This document shows positions 10,840 through 22,870 of a stretch of DNA of 64,000 nucleotides, piece by piece. Positions within the stretch are counted from its first letter, which is position 1. Each line of letters opens with the position of its first letter. Source of the DNA: Nephrocerus scutellatus. Taxonomy: Eukaryota > Arthropoda > Insecta > Diptera > Pipunculidae. The notes under the pieces are model-generated. The model searched no databases and was not told the origin of the DNA. It was given only the letters and a program-made list of their open reading frames with translations. The DNA lies in NCBI GenBank assembly GCA_947095585.1, contig OX352765.1, positions 26,256,254 through 26,320,253 on the forward strand, in the 5' to 3' direction. The position numbers were made by a program, and so were the translations under genes.

Positions 10840-13180
10840 GTTTTTTTTATAATCTGTAAGTTATAAAGTTTTGGTTTACTTTATAATATGTAATACTTTA
10901 TTAGCTTAATTGCAAACCACAACAGAAAAAAGTCTGCAAGACTAAATAATAAATATAAATAAATTAACTATCTGGCGTTTCCCGAGGCACGCCGATCACC
11001 CCTTCCCAACCAAAAAGGCTTCCAAAACCCAATCAAGACCCATCAAATGCCGCGATTCGAAATCGTTACAGATACACATAAATGCACATTTTCGTAAATA
11101 TTTGGCGGCTTCCTGTTAATTTCTCATTCTGAAATTAGTACTTTGTACTTAAAAAAAATAATACTTACCGATTTATAGAAAATCTTTTCTATATATATAA
11201 ACAAAAATTGATAAAAAAATGTGTTTTATATTTAGCAAACGCCGTTGAAGCGTGTAAACCATATTACATATGTTGACAAAGTTTTTGCTTTCGGTAAAAA
11301 TTATATAAATATATGATAACAAATTTTTTTTTTATAATAATCGCGTGCTTAAAGGGACTCGCACCCTTATAATGCGTAGGCACAGCGTGGGCTTCGAAAT
11401 ATTTGGATATAAGAATGAAAGAAAGTTTTGTTGTGGGTGGAATTGAGTTCACAACCGAGCACTCACAAACTAGAATGCTGTGCTCATTAGCTCACATCGA
11501 TGGCTCTACATCTTCATTACTTTATACCTTAACTCAATGGTAGCTGTATATCACATGTACAGCATCGTATCGTGTTTACTTAAAATCAGTACGGTGAGAA
11601 AAATTCGTGAATTTTTTGGACTGGCCTGGAATCAAACTCGGAGAGAGCCAAATGTTTCAAACCACTGTACTACCGACACTGACCTTTGTAAACTTCTTGA
11701 TAATTAAACATTTAATGCTTATTTATCGAACAACAAAAAATAATTAAACAAAAACCCTTTTCAAAAGATTGGTGGGGCATACAAAGATAACTTTTAGTTG
11801 TATTGTCTGGCCAGCCTCCCCGGTCTACCAATAACAACATATTTTAAGTGCACTTAACTAATAAATTTTATGCTTCGACTCTTTCGTCGTACACTATTTT
11901 GGACTATGTAGTCGCTAACGTAAACAAATGTTTTAGTTTTTTTTTAATCATTTCAATATAGCATTTTACAATCGATTCGCTAGTACTCGTAATAACCATT
12001 CCTAAAACTTTTTTCTACTCCCTACGGCTGCAAATGCTGTCTAGGGTTTTAGGAGGATTAAAGTACCTGTTGCTTCTATACATACGACATTGTACATTGG
12101 TCTACAAACTTTTCTTCTTATTTCTTATTGTTCTTGCAACTTCTGTTTCGATTCATTAAATCTTTGATTGTGATTCATGACGCTGATTGATGATATACTT
12201 CAATGCATTAAAACAAGAGCAGTGGGTTTTTTCTTCAATATAAAACTAAATTCTGAAATATTCGTACAAGAAGACATCTTTTGTACATCTGGGCTACAAT
12301 TTTATTTATCAAAGATAATTTGCCATGGTCAGCAGTTTAATTGAATTTGTCTGTCTAGTGTAGAGCAGGTGCTTTACCACAAGACATATACGACGATGTA
12401 TTTGAAAAACAACATTACAGTAAAAGCATAATATGTTTTTGACAGGTATGAGTACATCGAAAAGTTGAAAAAAATCTGTCAATTTATAAATAAAACGAAC
12501 GGTTGCGTATTGATTTGTATTATTAATGGTTTGTCTTTTTGGTTGATTTCATTTACGCTGATATTTACAGTTCACTAAATATGGAAAGGCAGATTCACTC
12601 TTGTATGTAAAAAATTAAATCAACCTGACGAAGAATACTCCACAAGAACTTAGGACTATTCGACAATATTACATACAAGAAATGTCGAAAACATTTTTTT
12701 TGGGTTCATATTGAAAAATAGATTGTACAGGTTAAAGTAATATGAGTTAAAAAACATTTTTTGTATAAAAATTACCTCCCCCTCTTCTTGATAATCTCTT
12801 TCTGACCGTTTCTTTGGGAAAAGCCTTGCTGCGGCGAAAGATTTACCTTAAGTGCTACAAAGAAACCTAAACATTTGCGATCGCGAATCTTGTACGAGTA
12901 TCTGCAGGTCGACAGGAGTAGAAAATCACAACTAGCAATATTAACAGATCAACCATGGAAAGATCATGTGTTAAATAATATATGTGTCATATATATGGTG
13001 GTGCAGACAAAGCGTAGCGTTTAAATGCGAAGAAACGTACTGTCAATCATGCATCACTTCACACCCGTTTCTATCTACAAGATCATTGTTGTTCTTTTTT
13101 TAAAGAAAATTAAATTTTTGAAGATCAGACAATGTAAATTTTTTTAAATTCTTAAAAGTATTACCGACAGTGAACAATAA
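10840..13180. other. No recognised gene; one possible tRNA-like SINE head
   Basis: AT-rich DNA. On the minus strand, 11617-11688 contains GTACAGTGG and GAGTTTGATTCC spaced like Pol III A and B boxes, which could be a SINE head. I could not identify anything else. Confidence 0.35.
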
Positions 13181-13186
13181 AAGTTT

Positions 13187-13567
13187 ATGGGTCGAAGTAA
13201 TCAGGGATCATTTCACTGGTTCTGCCTAAAGGCTAAATTCAAACCTCTCTCTATTAAGGCCATTACCTTAACTTTCTCTGACTGCTCTGCTCGTTTGTGC
13301 ATGAACGGATCACTTCGCACAACTCTCTCCGCCATACTAGACATTCTGTACAACCTTACACCACCCGACATCTTCAGTAGGCAAGTAACTGCTAGCGCGG
13401 TTATCCACCTCAGTGCAACCTACCAGTGGACCAGGAATGAAATCAGACACTCCTCTGTTCTGAAACGTTCAGGTTTCCACTGTGCAACAAAGACAAACCA
13501 TTCAACTCAGCTCAGAATATTGCAATGTACTGTCTCAAAAAAACTTGAATGTAAAGATTCATTTTAA
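13187..13567 (+). pseudogene. LINE RT thumb fragment (R1/LOA-like)
   Basis: The 126-codon ORF contains ARLCMNGSLRTTLSAILDIL followed by TPPDIFSRQVTASAV. This resembles the post-RT region of R1/LOA-type LINEs, where the usual text is of the form ..C..GA.RTTPTAAL..IL.LPPL. The rest of the ORF is not recognisable and no catalytic motif is present. This is most likely a transposon relic rather than a host gene. Confidence 0.45.
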
Positions 13568-14119
13568 ATTTTTTTATTTTAGCCCTGCTCCTGTTGACTA
13601 AATGTATAAACATTGTATCATAGATTTATAAGGTATTAAAAAGGCTCTTATACTGCATTAGCATGAAAAAATACCTAAGAGCAGTTTTGGAGATAATCGC
13701 GTTTGAAAAGAGAATTTCAAAAAAGAGAATGAAGAATTATTTTGACGAACTTTATGTCGGTAATGGTTTCAAGAGTTTATAAAATGTACATCGTCTGAGT
13801 TAGAGTTACTGGGTGTGAAGTGAAAATACACTCCCGCTCCGATACGATTTTTTTCTCGCAATTAACCAAAGAATAACCTCTTTAAGTATTTACCACCAAA
13901 ACTAATACACCCATATATGTATATATACATTAAATAACACCATATAATCGAAATAACTGACTACACCAAAATTTTTTTTTACAATCTTCTTCCTCAAAAG
14001 CCCGAATCTAATGGTCCAAATACGAGACTAAAATTGTGTTAGGTGATTTGAATTAAATTCAATTCAACAGCAGAATAAATTGAAAGACATGATTGTAGGA
14101 AAACACAGCCTACACTGGA

Positions 14120-14910
14120 AACGGATATCGGCTGATTGACTTTGGCAAGGAATGTCTGTGTGTGTGTTCTGATTTCAATGTTCACGAGGCAACTTGGCGG
14201 TCAACAAACCGTCAACCGCGATCAACGCGACGAGATATTCGAGATGGTCATACCTTTTGAGCAGCTTACGAGCACAAATAGCGAGGAAAGGGCCCGATCA
14301 AAAATAATGTTTGGAAGTTTTACCAAATGGTAAAAACCCATGACAAAGCCACAAAACACAAACAGAAACCTGTCAAGATAAAGAAGGAAACCTTGTAGTT
14401 GGATCTTAGTCAGTGCTGAGACCATGGAAAGCCTGCGTTTGCATACTGCTAAGCGGTGATAAGATCAACATTCTTCTGTCAGGAACAAGAGCCATTTAAC
14501 CATGGCGATAAAAGCCAACATTTTCGTCAACAACGTGAAGTGAGGATTGTAATATCGAAACTAAATTGGCACCCATAATGGCCTGCCGGCCGAGCTTTTA
14601 AAAACTGCAAGGGATGACTTCGAAGAGTACTTACACCAGCTTATCTGAATTTTTTCAGATACGAGATGCAATGATGCCTAATCCACAAGAAAGAAAACCC
14701 TCTAACTTAGTCAGGAATTAAAGAAAGGAGAGTTCCTTAACATCTCCTTTAAGATCCTATCCTCCGTACTATGTTAACGTCTGAAGCCACTCATCAAAAA
14801 TCTGATTGATTAGTGCGGTTTTAGATCAGGAAAGTCCACAATCGACCAAATATTAATACTGCAACAGATCCTGAATGAGACCCAAGAAGTAAAGATCTAT
14901 ACGCTTCAAA
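14120..14910 (+). pseudogene. RTE-like LINE remnant, 5' part
   Basis: The + strand reads degraded RTE text: a palm-proximal block around 14760-14900 decodes as CGFRSGKSTIDQILILQQIL in one frame, with stops and frameshifts around it. The next recognisable RT block appears only at 15780, so the element is interrupted by the GC-periodic repeat at 14925-15700. Confidence 0.6.
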
Positions 14911-14924
14911 TTTTTTTTGGAAAT

Positions 14925-15700
14925 TTTATTTAACTTGACTTGACTCCTGTTTGTCTTTTTGTTTCGATTTTTTTGAGGGCATTTTTAACGAACTTTCACA
15001 CGTCCTAATGAGCTAAAATTTTGTGAGTAACTTAGTTTCATAGCACATTTCTGAGATTCTACGAATAAGCGCTTTTTTTAGTTCTTTGAGGTCCTTTTAC
15101 AGAGAGTTAAAATTTTGTAAGCAGCTTATCCTCATGGACCATTTCTGAGGTCCCGCATGTAAGCACGTCACGTTTGGCGCGTGTGATACGTGATAAAGTT
15201 TTTTGTGAGCGTTCAAATATCGTAGGGCGATTTTGAGATCACGTGTGTGACGCGTGTGATGCATGTTAAAGGGTTTCTTAATTCTTCCTTTTTAACCAAG
15301 TTTCGCACGTCATAGAGAGCTGAGTTTTTCTAAACATTCTCGTTTGGCATATTACGTGTAGCGTAGCGCACAGGTTGAGTAACGTGTATGAAAAAGATGC
15401 CTATATAGCCCGTTTCGTGCAGCTGCACCGATACTGACAATGACTATGATTATTATACTCGCGTGGTATATTTTGTACGCCACTTAAAACAAAACAGAAG
15501 TAAGGCCTTTAAAAAACTTGTATTTAACTTGACTTAACCCCTGTGTGTCTGTTTTTTGCGAGTGTAAAAGGGCATACTATTTTCAGCATCTCAAAACAAT
15601 AATGTATGTATGATTATGTTGTACAGATATAAGTTTGTACCCAAAAAACAAAGTTTTTTTTCCATTTACTTGTCTCAATAAGCGCAAAATGATTTTATAC
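14925..15700 (+). repeat. Interspersed repeat with internal CACGCG-rich monomers
   Basis: It opens with TTATTTAACTTGACTTGACT and carries repeated blocks of the form CACACGTCCTAATGAGCTAA, TTTTGTGAGTAACTTAGT, TTTCTGAGATTCTACG and GACGCGTGTGATGCATG. The opening AACTTGACTTAACCCCTGT recurs near 15525. Relatives lie at 22076-22440 (+), 29130-29705 (-) and 52160-52445. It is inserted within an RTE-like remnant. Confidence 0.6.
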
Positions 15701-15759
15701 AACTTATAGAGACGAGCCACAATGCCATGTCTAATTTTTGCATCCCTGTCAAACTCCTT

Positions 15760-15995
15760 TGACTGTGCAGGATGACGACAGTTAATTATTGCTTCTCCGT
15801 CAAGGTTGGAAGCAATCTAAACGAGTTGTTCAATGTCAAGAAGGGATTTAGGCAAGGTGACGCGCTGTCATGTTTCTTTAAGTGAGAATTTTGCACACAT
15901 CTCATGTAAATGATATAATCGAAATTTTCTTAAAGTTTAATCACTTGCTGGCATAAGCTAATGACATCAATATGAATAGCAGAACCATAGTAAGC
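15760..15995 (+). pseudogene. RTE-like LINE remnant, RT palm part
   Basis: The frame at about 15775-15870 reads FSVKVGSNLNELFNVKKGFR followed by QGDALSCFF, the conserved block immediately before the catalytic YADD of RTE-type reverse transcriptases. A stop follows, and the YADD region near 15960 is only a vestige. It continues the element at 14120-14910. Confidence 0.65.
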
Positions 15996-17964
15996 TGCCC
16001 TTGATGCAATTGCAAGCGCTGAGACAGAAGCGGTGAGAATACTTTGGCAGATAATAAGGGAAAGAGAAAGAGTTGTCTGTCAACAAGAAGGGACACTAAA
16101 CAGCAACCTGTTGGTCAGAACGACACAACAGACAGTAATAACTTTTTGGTAACAAAGTACTTTGTCTACATATGCTTTGATATAACATCCAATAATGACA
16201 AAACTACAGAAATCAAAAGAATAAACAGTACTCTGGCCAATCATTCTTTATTTGGGCTAATTGAGCAGTAAAACTTTGTCATGCCATCATGCGAAAAATA
16301 GCTCTGGTTGGCAGAAGACCATGCAAAGTGAAACCTACAAAAAGCCCTTTGTAATTTATTTATTATGCTGATATAATCTTGCCTATTGTATTCTGTTACC
16401 GTCTCCTAAGCAAATGTGATAAGTCAGAGACATATTTTACCTCAAATTATAAAAAAAGGATATCTTAGCACATCTTATAACATGGGATGGAAAATCAAGA
16501 AAAAATAAAAAGACCAAACACATTACACCGAATACTTGACTTTTTAACAGAAATTAATAATGGAATTCATGTTCTCATCGAAAAATATGAATTTGTCGAA
16601 GGCATTGAAAATCGATCAACACAGTTGATAGTCTTCGAAGAATTTCAAAAAGTTCTCTGGGGCGTATTTTTATTGGTAAAGTTTATAAGTTTTAATTTTT
16701 TATTATGTAATCAAGAAAGCAACTCACATATATGTATATTTAAATTGAAAAATATGCAAAAAAAAAATTTTGTATTGAAAAAATTAGTTGGAGTGTTACA
16801 GATTTATATTTATTCAATTCGGGTCCAGTGATTTAAAATGCGGTACGATTGGCTATACCTACGACTAACTTCTATTTGATTACTAAAATGTACCTTCGAG
16901 CGAGCAAACATATTGGCAGACCACCTGCCAACGAGTACTTATATATGTACACATCTTATATCCTTGATATTGAGTGTAATCTACTAGTATGTAAAGAATT
17001 TTTTAAGGAAAGATATTATTACAAGCACTCGATACGGCTTTTTCTCATGCTACAGTGATTTTGTTGGAGACACGTATTCCCGAAGCGAAACATTTATTCT
17101 CTTTTAAAGTTCTATTGTTTTTCCGTATTCATTAGACAAATTGTTCAATTCAATGAATTTTAATAAGAACCTGTTAGCTTGATTGAATTTTTTCTTTGTG
17201 TTTATGTAATGTGAGCGAGCCAGCTTCTCTATCTATCGAGTAAAACATTTGTAATTATTATGAAAGGCATGTGCAATCTATACAGAGGATGTTTTCAAAG
17301 ATGACTTAGTTTAAGTACTTGTAATTGAGGAGGAAAATTTCAACTTTTTAGTCACTACGTAAGTCATAATATTATAGCAAATTTATTTCAAAACTTACTT
17401 TTTTACTAGTATAACTTTGGGAACTTCAATTTTGCTACCGACTTAATATTAAGAATTATTGATTTCCATTTTTAACCTTTCTGCAACTCTTTGATGTTTA
17501 TTACTTCTTTGTGAGACAAAAATATTGCTTTCTGAGTTTTGTTGAATCCAACCATTTTCAGAGGCGCCAAGTAGTCTTCGATGAATATTAATAGTTTCCC
17601 TAAAGTGGTACTTAGATTATTCAATTTCAATGCACAATGCAGTTCACACTGAAATTTTGTATTTCTTGGCGTTTTCTGTTGCAGGAAGGTGCTTATAAGT
17701 ACGGAAAAATATAATCCATAGCGCATTGGTATCAAAATAAAATATGAAAATCAATTTCAAGTTCAAGTAAAGATCTTTTGAAAGTCCAATTCTATGTGTA
17801 TGAAAAAATTCATCAAATTATCGTTGTGTGTCAACTTTTCTTTTTCGAAGGAATATTGTATAGGAGCGGAAAATTAATGTTATAACTTCAAAACTTATGT
17901 ACAAAGTTGTAACATCGGAAATCATCTTATTGAGTGCAAACAAATGCGATAGCAAAATCTGACC
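15996..17964. other. No confidently recognised gene
   Basis: Contains a 114-codon ORF at 16487-16831 (+). Its first ~60 codons look protein-like and are followed by TTG|GTAAAG at about 16675, which could be a splice donor. No family is recognised and no partner exon was found, so it is not called as a gene. Confidence 0.3.
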
Positions 17965-18716
17965 AGCTTTGCAGTCAATTAAAAGCAACCCAAAAAAATT
18001 AAAATTCTTTCTTAAATATAAATTTGGATTCAGAAATCAACACTCCACGATTGACCAGGTTCGTCGAATCACTAAGGTCATTGATAAATCGCTTGAAGAA
18101 AAAAATTATATACCTACAACAATATTTTTGGATGCAGCCCAGGCTTTTGACGAAGTCCGGCATGAGGAGTTGAATTAAAAGAAGCTCAAACTTCTGCTTC
18201 CAGTCCAGTACTCAGAACTGCAACAATCCTATTTATCAGAAAGATTCTTCAGAATCAAGCAAGATTTGGCCACAATAATACCGAATCGACAGAAAAACTA
18301 CAAACAACTATTGCCGAAGTACAACGCTAAACTATGAAGTGGCGTATCAAATTAAACCAAACCAAATCTGTGCATATTGATTTTACCAACAAACATATCC
18401 AGCACAAGCCAGTGTACATCAATGATCAAGTTGTCCCGTACGCTAACACAGCCAAATATCTTGGTATGACCAAACTCAGGTGGAAGCCGCATGTCAAGAA
18501 AAAACTAGAACATTGGCATTAATATTGAAATACGTTACGGTCGTTACTCAGTCCTGTCCGTATAAAACATGCTTTAGCTTTATAAACAAGTCCTTATGCC
18601 AATATGAACTTACGGAATTAAACTCTGGGGTTGTGCCAGCCAAACTAACAGAAAGATAATTCAACGCTTTAAGAATGAAGTACTTCGTGACATCGTAGGT
18701 GCCCCCTGGTACATTC
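17965..18716 (+). pseudogene. Jockey-like LINE RT remnant
   Basis: The ORF 17969-18178 reads GFRNQHSTIDQVRRITKVID and FLDAAQAFDEVRHEEL, the RT palm block with the first catalytic Asp (LDxxxAFD). After stops, 18334-18522 reads the thumb entry (LNQTKSVHIDFT, VVPYANTAKYLGM), and 18660-18716 reads IQRFKNEVLRDIVGAPWYIQ, the usual Jockey tail. The YADD block is missing. It is truncated at 18716 by the minus-strand RTE-like element. Confidence 0.7.
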
Positions 18717-19429
18717 AAAATGAGCATCCTGGTCTACGCCATCCTTCCAGATTAGGCTTGGCCTGCCTTGCTGTCGTGTTCCATAAATCCTACCGTAAAG
18801 GACTTTCCGAGTAGGAAAGCTCATGCGAGCTAGATGTCCTGCCCACCGGAGCCTACAGAGCTTAATTTTCTTTACGATGTCGACATCGCGGTAACGCTCG
18901 TAGACCTCATTATTATAAAGTCTCCGGAATCGTCCTTCCTCACATACGGAGCCAACAATTCTCCGTAAGACTTTTATCTCGAACGCGGCTAAGAGGTCAG
19001 AATGCTTTTTGCTAAGCACCCAAGTCTCGGATCCATATGTAAGTACTGGTATGACCATTTGTCTTATATATCAGCAGCTTGGATGTTGACTTAACAGACT
19101 ATAGTAGGCTTTGTATGCTTTAAGCAACCGTGCGCGTATTTCTGGTTCCATGCTGTTATCGGCTGCTACAGTTGACCCGAGATAGTTTAAGGATTGCACT
19201 ACTTCAATTTCGCACTACACTATTTGAATTGAGGGACCAATATTGGATCTTCTACTCGCAGATGTGGCCACCATGTCCTTTGTTTTGCTCTCATTTATGT
19301 GCAGCCCCAGATTTTGTGCCGCCTGCTCGATCTGGATGAAAGCTTCCTGTACAGCTCTTCGGTTTTTAAGTTTAAAGTCAATAAAAAGATAGTGTAGTGA
19401 GTTTTGTAACTCTAGACATTTTTCTATCA
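18704..19429 (-). repeat. Tandem duplication unit 1 (RTE-like LINE C-terminal half)
   Basis: This 726-bp unit is repeated at 19430-20150 with only a few differences. It starts with about 16 bp of the preceding Jockey tail (CCTGGTACATTCAAAATG), so the whole junction was duplicated. The minus strand carries ORF 18669-19058 (LTYGSETWVLSKKHSDLLAA, CRLRWAGHLARM), the typical RTE-like C-terminus, and 19215-19430 (QIEQAAQNLGLHINESKTKD). The catalytic YADD segment is deleted between LHYLFIDFK and NRRAVQEAF. Confidence 0.85.
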
Positions 19430-20150
19430 CCCTGGTACATTCAAAATGAGCATCCTGGTCTACGCCATCCTTCCAGATTAGGCTTGGCCTGCCTTGCTGT
19501 CATGTTCCATAAATCCTACCGCAAAGGACTTTCCGAGTAGGAAAGCTCATGCGAGCTAGATGTCCTGCCCACCGGAGCCTACAGAGCTTAATTTTCTTTA
19601 CGATGTCGACATCGCGGTAACGCTCGTAGACCTCATTATTATAAAGTCTCCGGAATCGTCCTTCCTCACATACGGAGCCAACAATTCTCCGTAAGACTTT
19701 TATCTCGAACGCGGCTAAGAGGTCAGAATGCTTTTTGCTAAGCACCCAAGTCTCGGATCCATATGTAAGTACTGGTATGACCATTTGTCTTATATATCAG
19801 CAGCTTGGATGTTGACTTAACAGACTATAGTAGGCTTTGTATGCTTTAAGCAACCGTGCGCGTATTTCTGGTTCCATGCTGTTATCGGCTGCTACAGTTG
19901 ACCCGAGATAGTTTAAGGATTGCACTACTTCAATTTCGCGCTACACTATTTGAATTGAGGGACCAATATTGGATCTTCTACTCGCAGATGTGGCCACCAT
20001 GTCCTTTGTTTTGCTCTCATTTATGTGCAGCCCCAGATTTTGTGCCGCCTGCTCGATCTGGATGAAAGCTTCCTGTACAGCTCTTCGGTTTTTAAGTTTA
20101 AAGTCAATAAAAAGATAGTGTAGTGAGTTTTGTAACTCTAGACATTTTTA
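19430..20150 (-). repeat. Tandem duplication unit 2 (RTE-like LINE C-terminal half)
   Basis: Near-identical to unit 1. Differences noticed are CTACCGTAAAGG versus CTACCGCAAAGG, GCTGTCGTG versus GCTGTCATG, and TTCGCACT versus TTCGCGCT. It shares the same internal loss of the YADD segment, so the deletion is older than the duplication. It is continuous on its right side with the RT fingers of the same element. Confidence 0.85.
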
Positions 20151-21680
20151 TAACACCTATCTAAGGGTGTAAATCTGATCAGTTGTTGATTTGCCTGGGA
20201 TGAAGCCACACTGGTATGGACCAATGATCCCTTTAGCGTATGGGGCCATCCTGGCTTGAAGTATAGAGGAGAAAATATTATACGCGGTACTCAACAACGT
20301 TATACCACCATAATTGCTGCAGGTTGTAATATTTCCTTTCTTATGTATGCGGCACCGGATGCCTCTTCGCCAGTCTTCTGGCTTCGCTTCTTCCTCCCAT
20401 ACGTGCACTATGAGTTCATGAATTGCTTGGTCCTCCTGTTTTAATTAACTCCGCTGGGATATCATCAGATCATGGGGCCTTATTATGTTTTGCCGATTTA
20501 TCGCTTTGCTAACTTCGTCTATGCTTGGTGGCGGCAGCATAGTGTGGTCTTCGGTAATTGGGGAACCCTCCAATTCCTCAGTTAGCTGGCCCTTAAGCAA
20601 GTCATTAAAGTGCTCTTCCCATCGCTCTAAGATGCCTTTGAGATCGGTGATCAGATTACCCTCTTTGTCTTTGCAGTATGTGCAACGCGGTGTATATTGC
20701 GTCATACCGCGGACTCTTTGGTAGAACTTCCGCACCTGGTGCGATCCTCGCTCTCTATACTGTTCTAGTTCACGGACGAGATTCTTCTCCCAGGCTGCTT
20801 TCTTCGTCGGTGAACTGTTTTTCAGATCTTCTGAGCTCTTTATATTCATCTTCGCGTGCCCGCGTTCTATGAGATTGTTGCATTGCTCTGTATGCAACAT
20901 TCTTACGTTCAGTCGCTCGCTTACATTCGTTATCGAACCAGTCGTTCCTATCTCTACGACTACTGCCTAAGATGGAGTCAGCACTACTAATGACAGTATT
21001 CCTATGGCGTGTCCATTTCTCTTCTACGCCCGGCATCACAGTCCCAGGACTTATTCTTCATGCATTTAGGGCAAGTCTTATCGCTTGACCGTAGTTGTTT
21101 CTGGTGTCTTCGATGTGAAGGGCAGCCGTGTTGACTCGAATCTAATTCGCGGATGCTGTCTTTCTTGATGATGCAATCCACGCTCGGAGCACCATACCAA
21201 CAAGATAGTGGTCCGAGTCGACGTTGGCACCTCTGTACGTTCGTACCGTGTTCAGATTGGGGTTGTGGCGGCGGTCTATCAAGACGTGGTCTATCTGGTT
21301 GCGAGTGGCTCCATCAGAAGATACCCAGGTGGCTTTGTGGAGATTTTTACGCGCAAACCTTGTACTCGCAACGAACAAATTGTTGATTGCTGCCATCTCT
21401 ATGACTCGTTGTCCATTGTCAATAGTGTTCTCGGTAAGCTAAGGATATCGGCTAGCTGCTGTGCAGCTCGAGCTCTATACAGTGAGCGTACGTTTCATGA
21501 GAAAATTCTTAATTCGTTTAGCCGTTTTCGTTGCCGTGGTCGTCGTCGTTCATCAGTGTATGATTTTGGGTTCCGTAATATGGTTTTTACGGGCGAGGTT
21601 ATTGGCCTCGCGCCAACTTTACTTTAAAGGGACTAGCCAGATCATTTCGCTTTTCCTGTACTGGAGGAAAATTACCAGCG
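20151..21680 (-). pseudogene. RTE-like LINE, EN and RT N-terminal part (decayed)
   Basis: The minus strand from about 21680 downward shows 5' sequence shared with 37353-37510, then endonuclease C-terminal text (ORF 21142-21396: QIDHVLIDRRHNPNLNTVRT, VDSDHYLVGM, which includes the catalytic SDH-type motif). The EN-RT linker follows (ORFs 20770-21039 and 20445-20900: QVRKFYQRVRGMTQYTPRC, ILERWEEHFNDLLKG), then the RT fingers (20157-20408: WRRGIRCRIHKKGNITTC, YQCGFIPGKSTTDQIYTLR). Overlapping frames show several frameshifts. It belongs with the two duplicated C-terminal units to its left and is dead. Confidence 0.8.
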
Positions 21681-22870
21681 GCCACAACGTGGAGGTGTGA
21701 GGTGCGAGGTTTCAAGGTTTTGCACCATGTTATCACACGGCATGCTGGCTAACGGAAACTGTTTGGCTAGTGATTCCACTAATATTTTCGCCCTACCGTC
21801 CGTGAACCACCCTACGTTGTTCAAACGTAACTTGATATCCTTGGAATTGCCTTCTACCACTTTGTGTAGTGGGAGTAGCCCAATAATTGCCCACATACCC
21901 ACCGTGGGTAGATTCTGATGCCCTTCCAATTAAAACACAGGCAAACCTTTGCACTTTTTCCAACTTCCTTCTCGTGTTTAGCTTGGTTCTATTCAACCAT
22001 GCCACTGCTCCATAAGTAATCATTGGAATAATTATCAAGGTACATATTCAGTGCATTACTGTGGGACTCTGCTCTTTTTAAAAACTTTTATTTACCTTGA
22101 CTTGACCCATTTTTGTCTGAGAGAGAGAGCTGAAAATTTGTTAGTATCTAAGTCCAAAATAGTATTTTTTATATTCCGCGTATGACGCATGTTGCGTTTC
22201 GCGTGTGGCGCATGTGATGGGTTGAAATCGCGCCATTTTCTCGTTTTTTCAGGTCTTTTTTAACCAATTTTCGCAAGACCTAGAGAACAGAAATTATGTA
22301 AGCTGCTTAATGTCTAGAGCCCATTTTGATATCCCGTGTTTGACGCGTGTCGGGAGTCACGTATAGGGCGTGTGAAGCGTGCAAAAAATAAAATACTTTT
22401 AAATAGCCCCGACCTCAAAACAGATATTTTGGCGATTATTACCAAATAATAAAGGCGTGTTTCGATGTCTACATAAAAGTTTGTAGCCGAAAAACGAAGT
22501 TGTTTACATTTGTTTGTTGATTTTTGCAGTACTGCCTGTTGCTGTTTCTTCAAAAGCAGTCTACTATCAAATATCAGTCCAAGGTATTTAACCTCTTTGC
22601 TGATAGTAATATCTTTTCCTCTGAAGGAAACTGGTGTGGTTTTGGTTTGTTTGGGTTTGCCCTGAGTCCCAGTTCTAGCCACCATCTGCTCGTGGTGGTT
22701 AATCGGTTTTGGATTATGTCACAGAGCAAATTCCCTCTTGCCACGATGACTATATCTTCCGCGTATCTTTGGGCATAAGTCCTTGATGCCTTAGCTAGTC
22801 ATCTATTTACAAGTATGCTCCACAAAATGGCAGACAGTACACTGTATGCAAGCGCATTTATATAACACTA
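21681..22870 (-). pseudogene. LOA/R1-like LINE remnant interrupted by a repeat
   Basis: The minus strand from 22870 reads RYAEDIVIVARGNLL, a YADD-type box with Asp-to-Glu change, then ISKEVKYLGLIFDSRLL (ORF 22314-22685). After the interruption at 22076-22440 it continues MIIIPMITYGAVAWLNRTKL, RRKLEKVQRFACVLIGRA (21793-22038) and GWFTDGRAKILVESL (21672-21929), a degraded RNase H start. The order RT, thumb, RNase H fits LOA/R1-like LINEs. Many frame breaks; no function expected. Confidence 0.7.
22076..22440 (+). repeat. Interspersed repeat with CACGCG-rich monomers, copy 2
   Basis: Begins TTTATTTACCTTGACTTGAC and contains GTATGACGCATG, GTGTGGCGCATGTGATG and TTTTAACCAATTTTCGCAAG plus GACGCGTGTCGG. 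It lies inside the LOA/R1-like remnant and is related to the blocks at 14925, 29130 and 52160. Confidence 0.6.
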
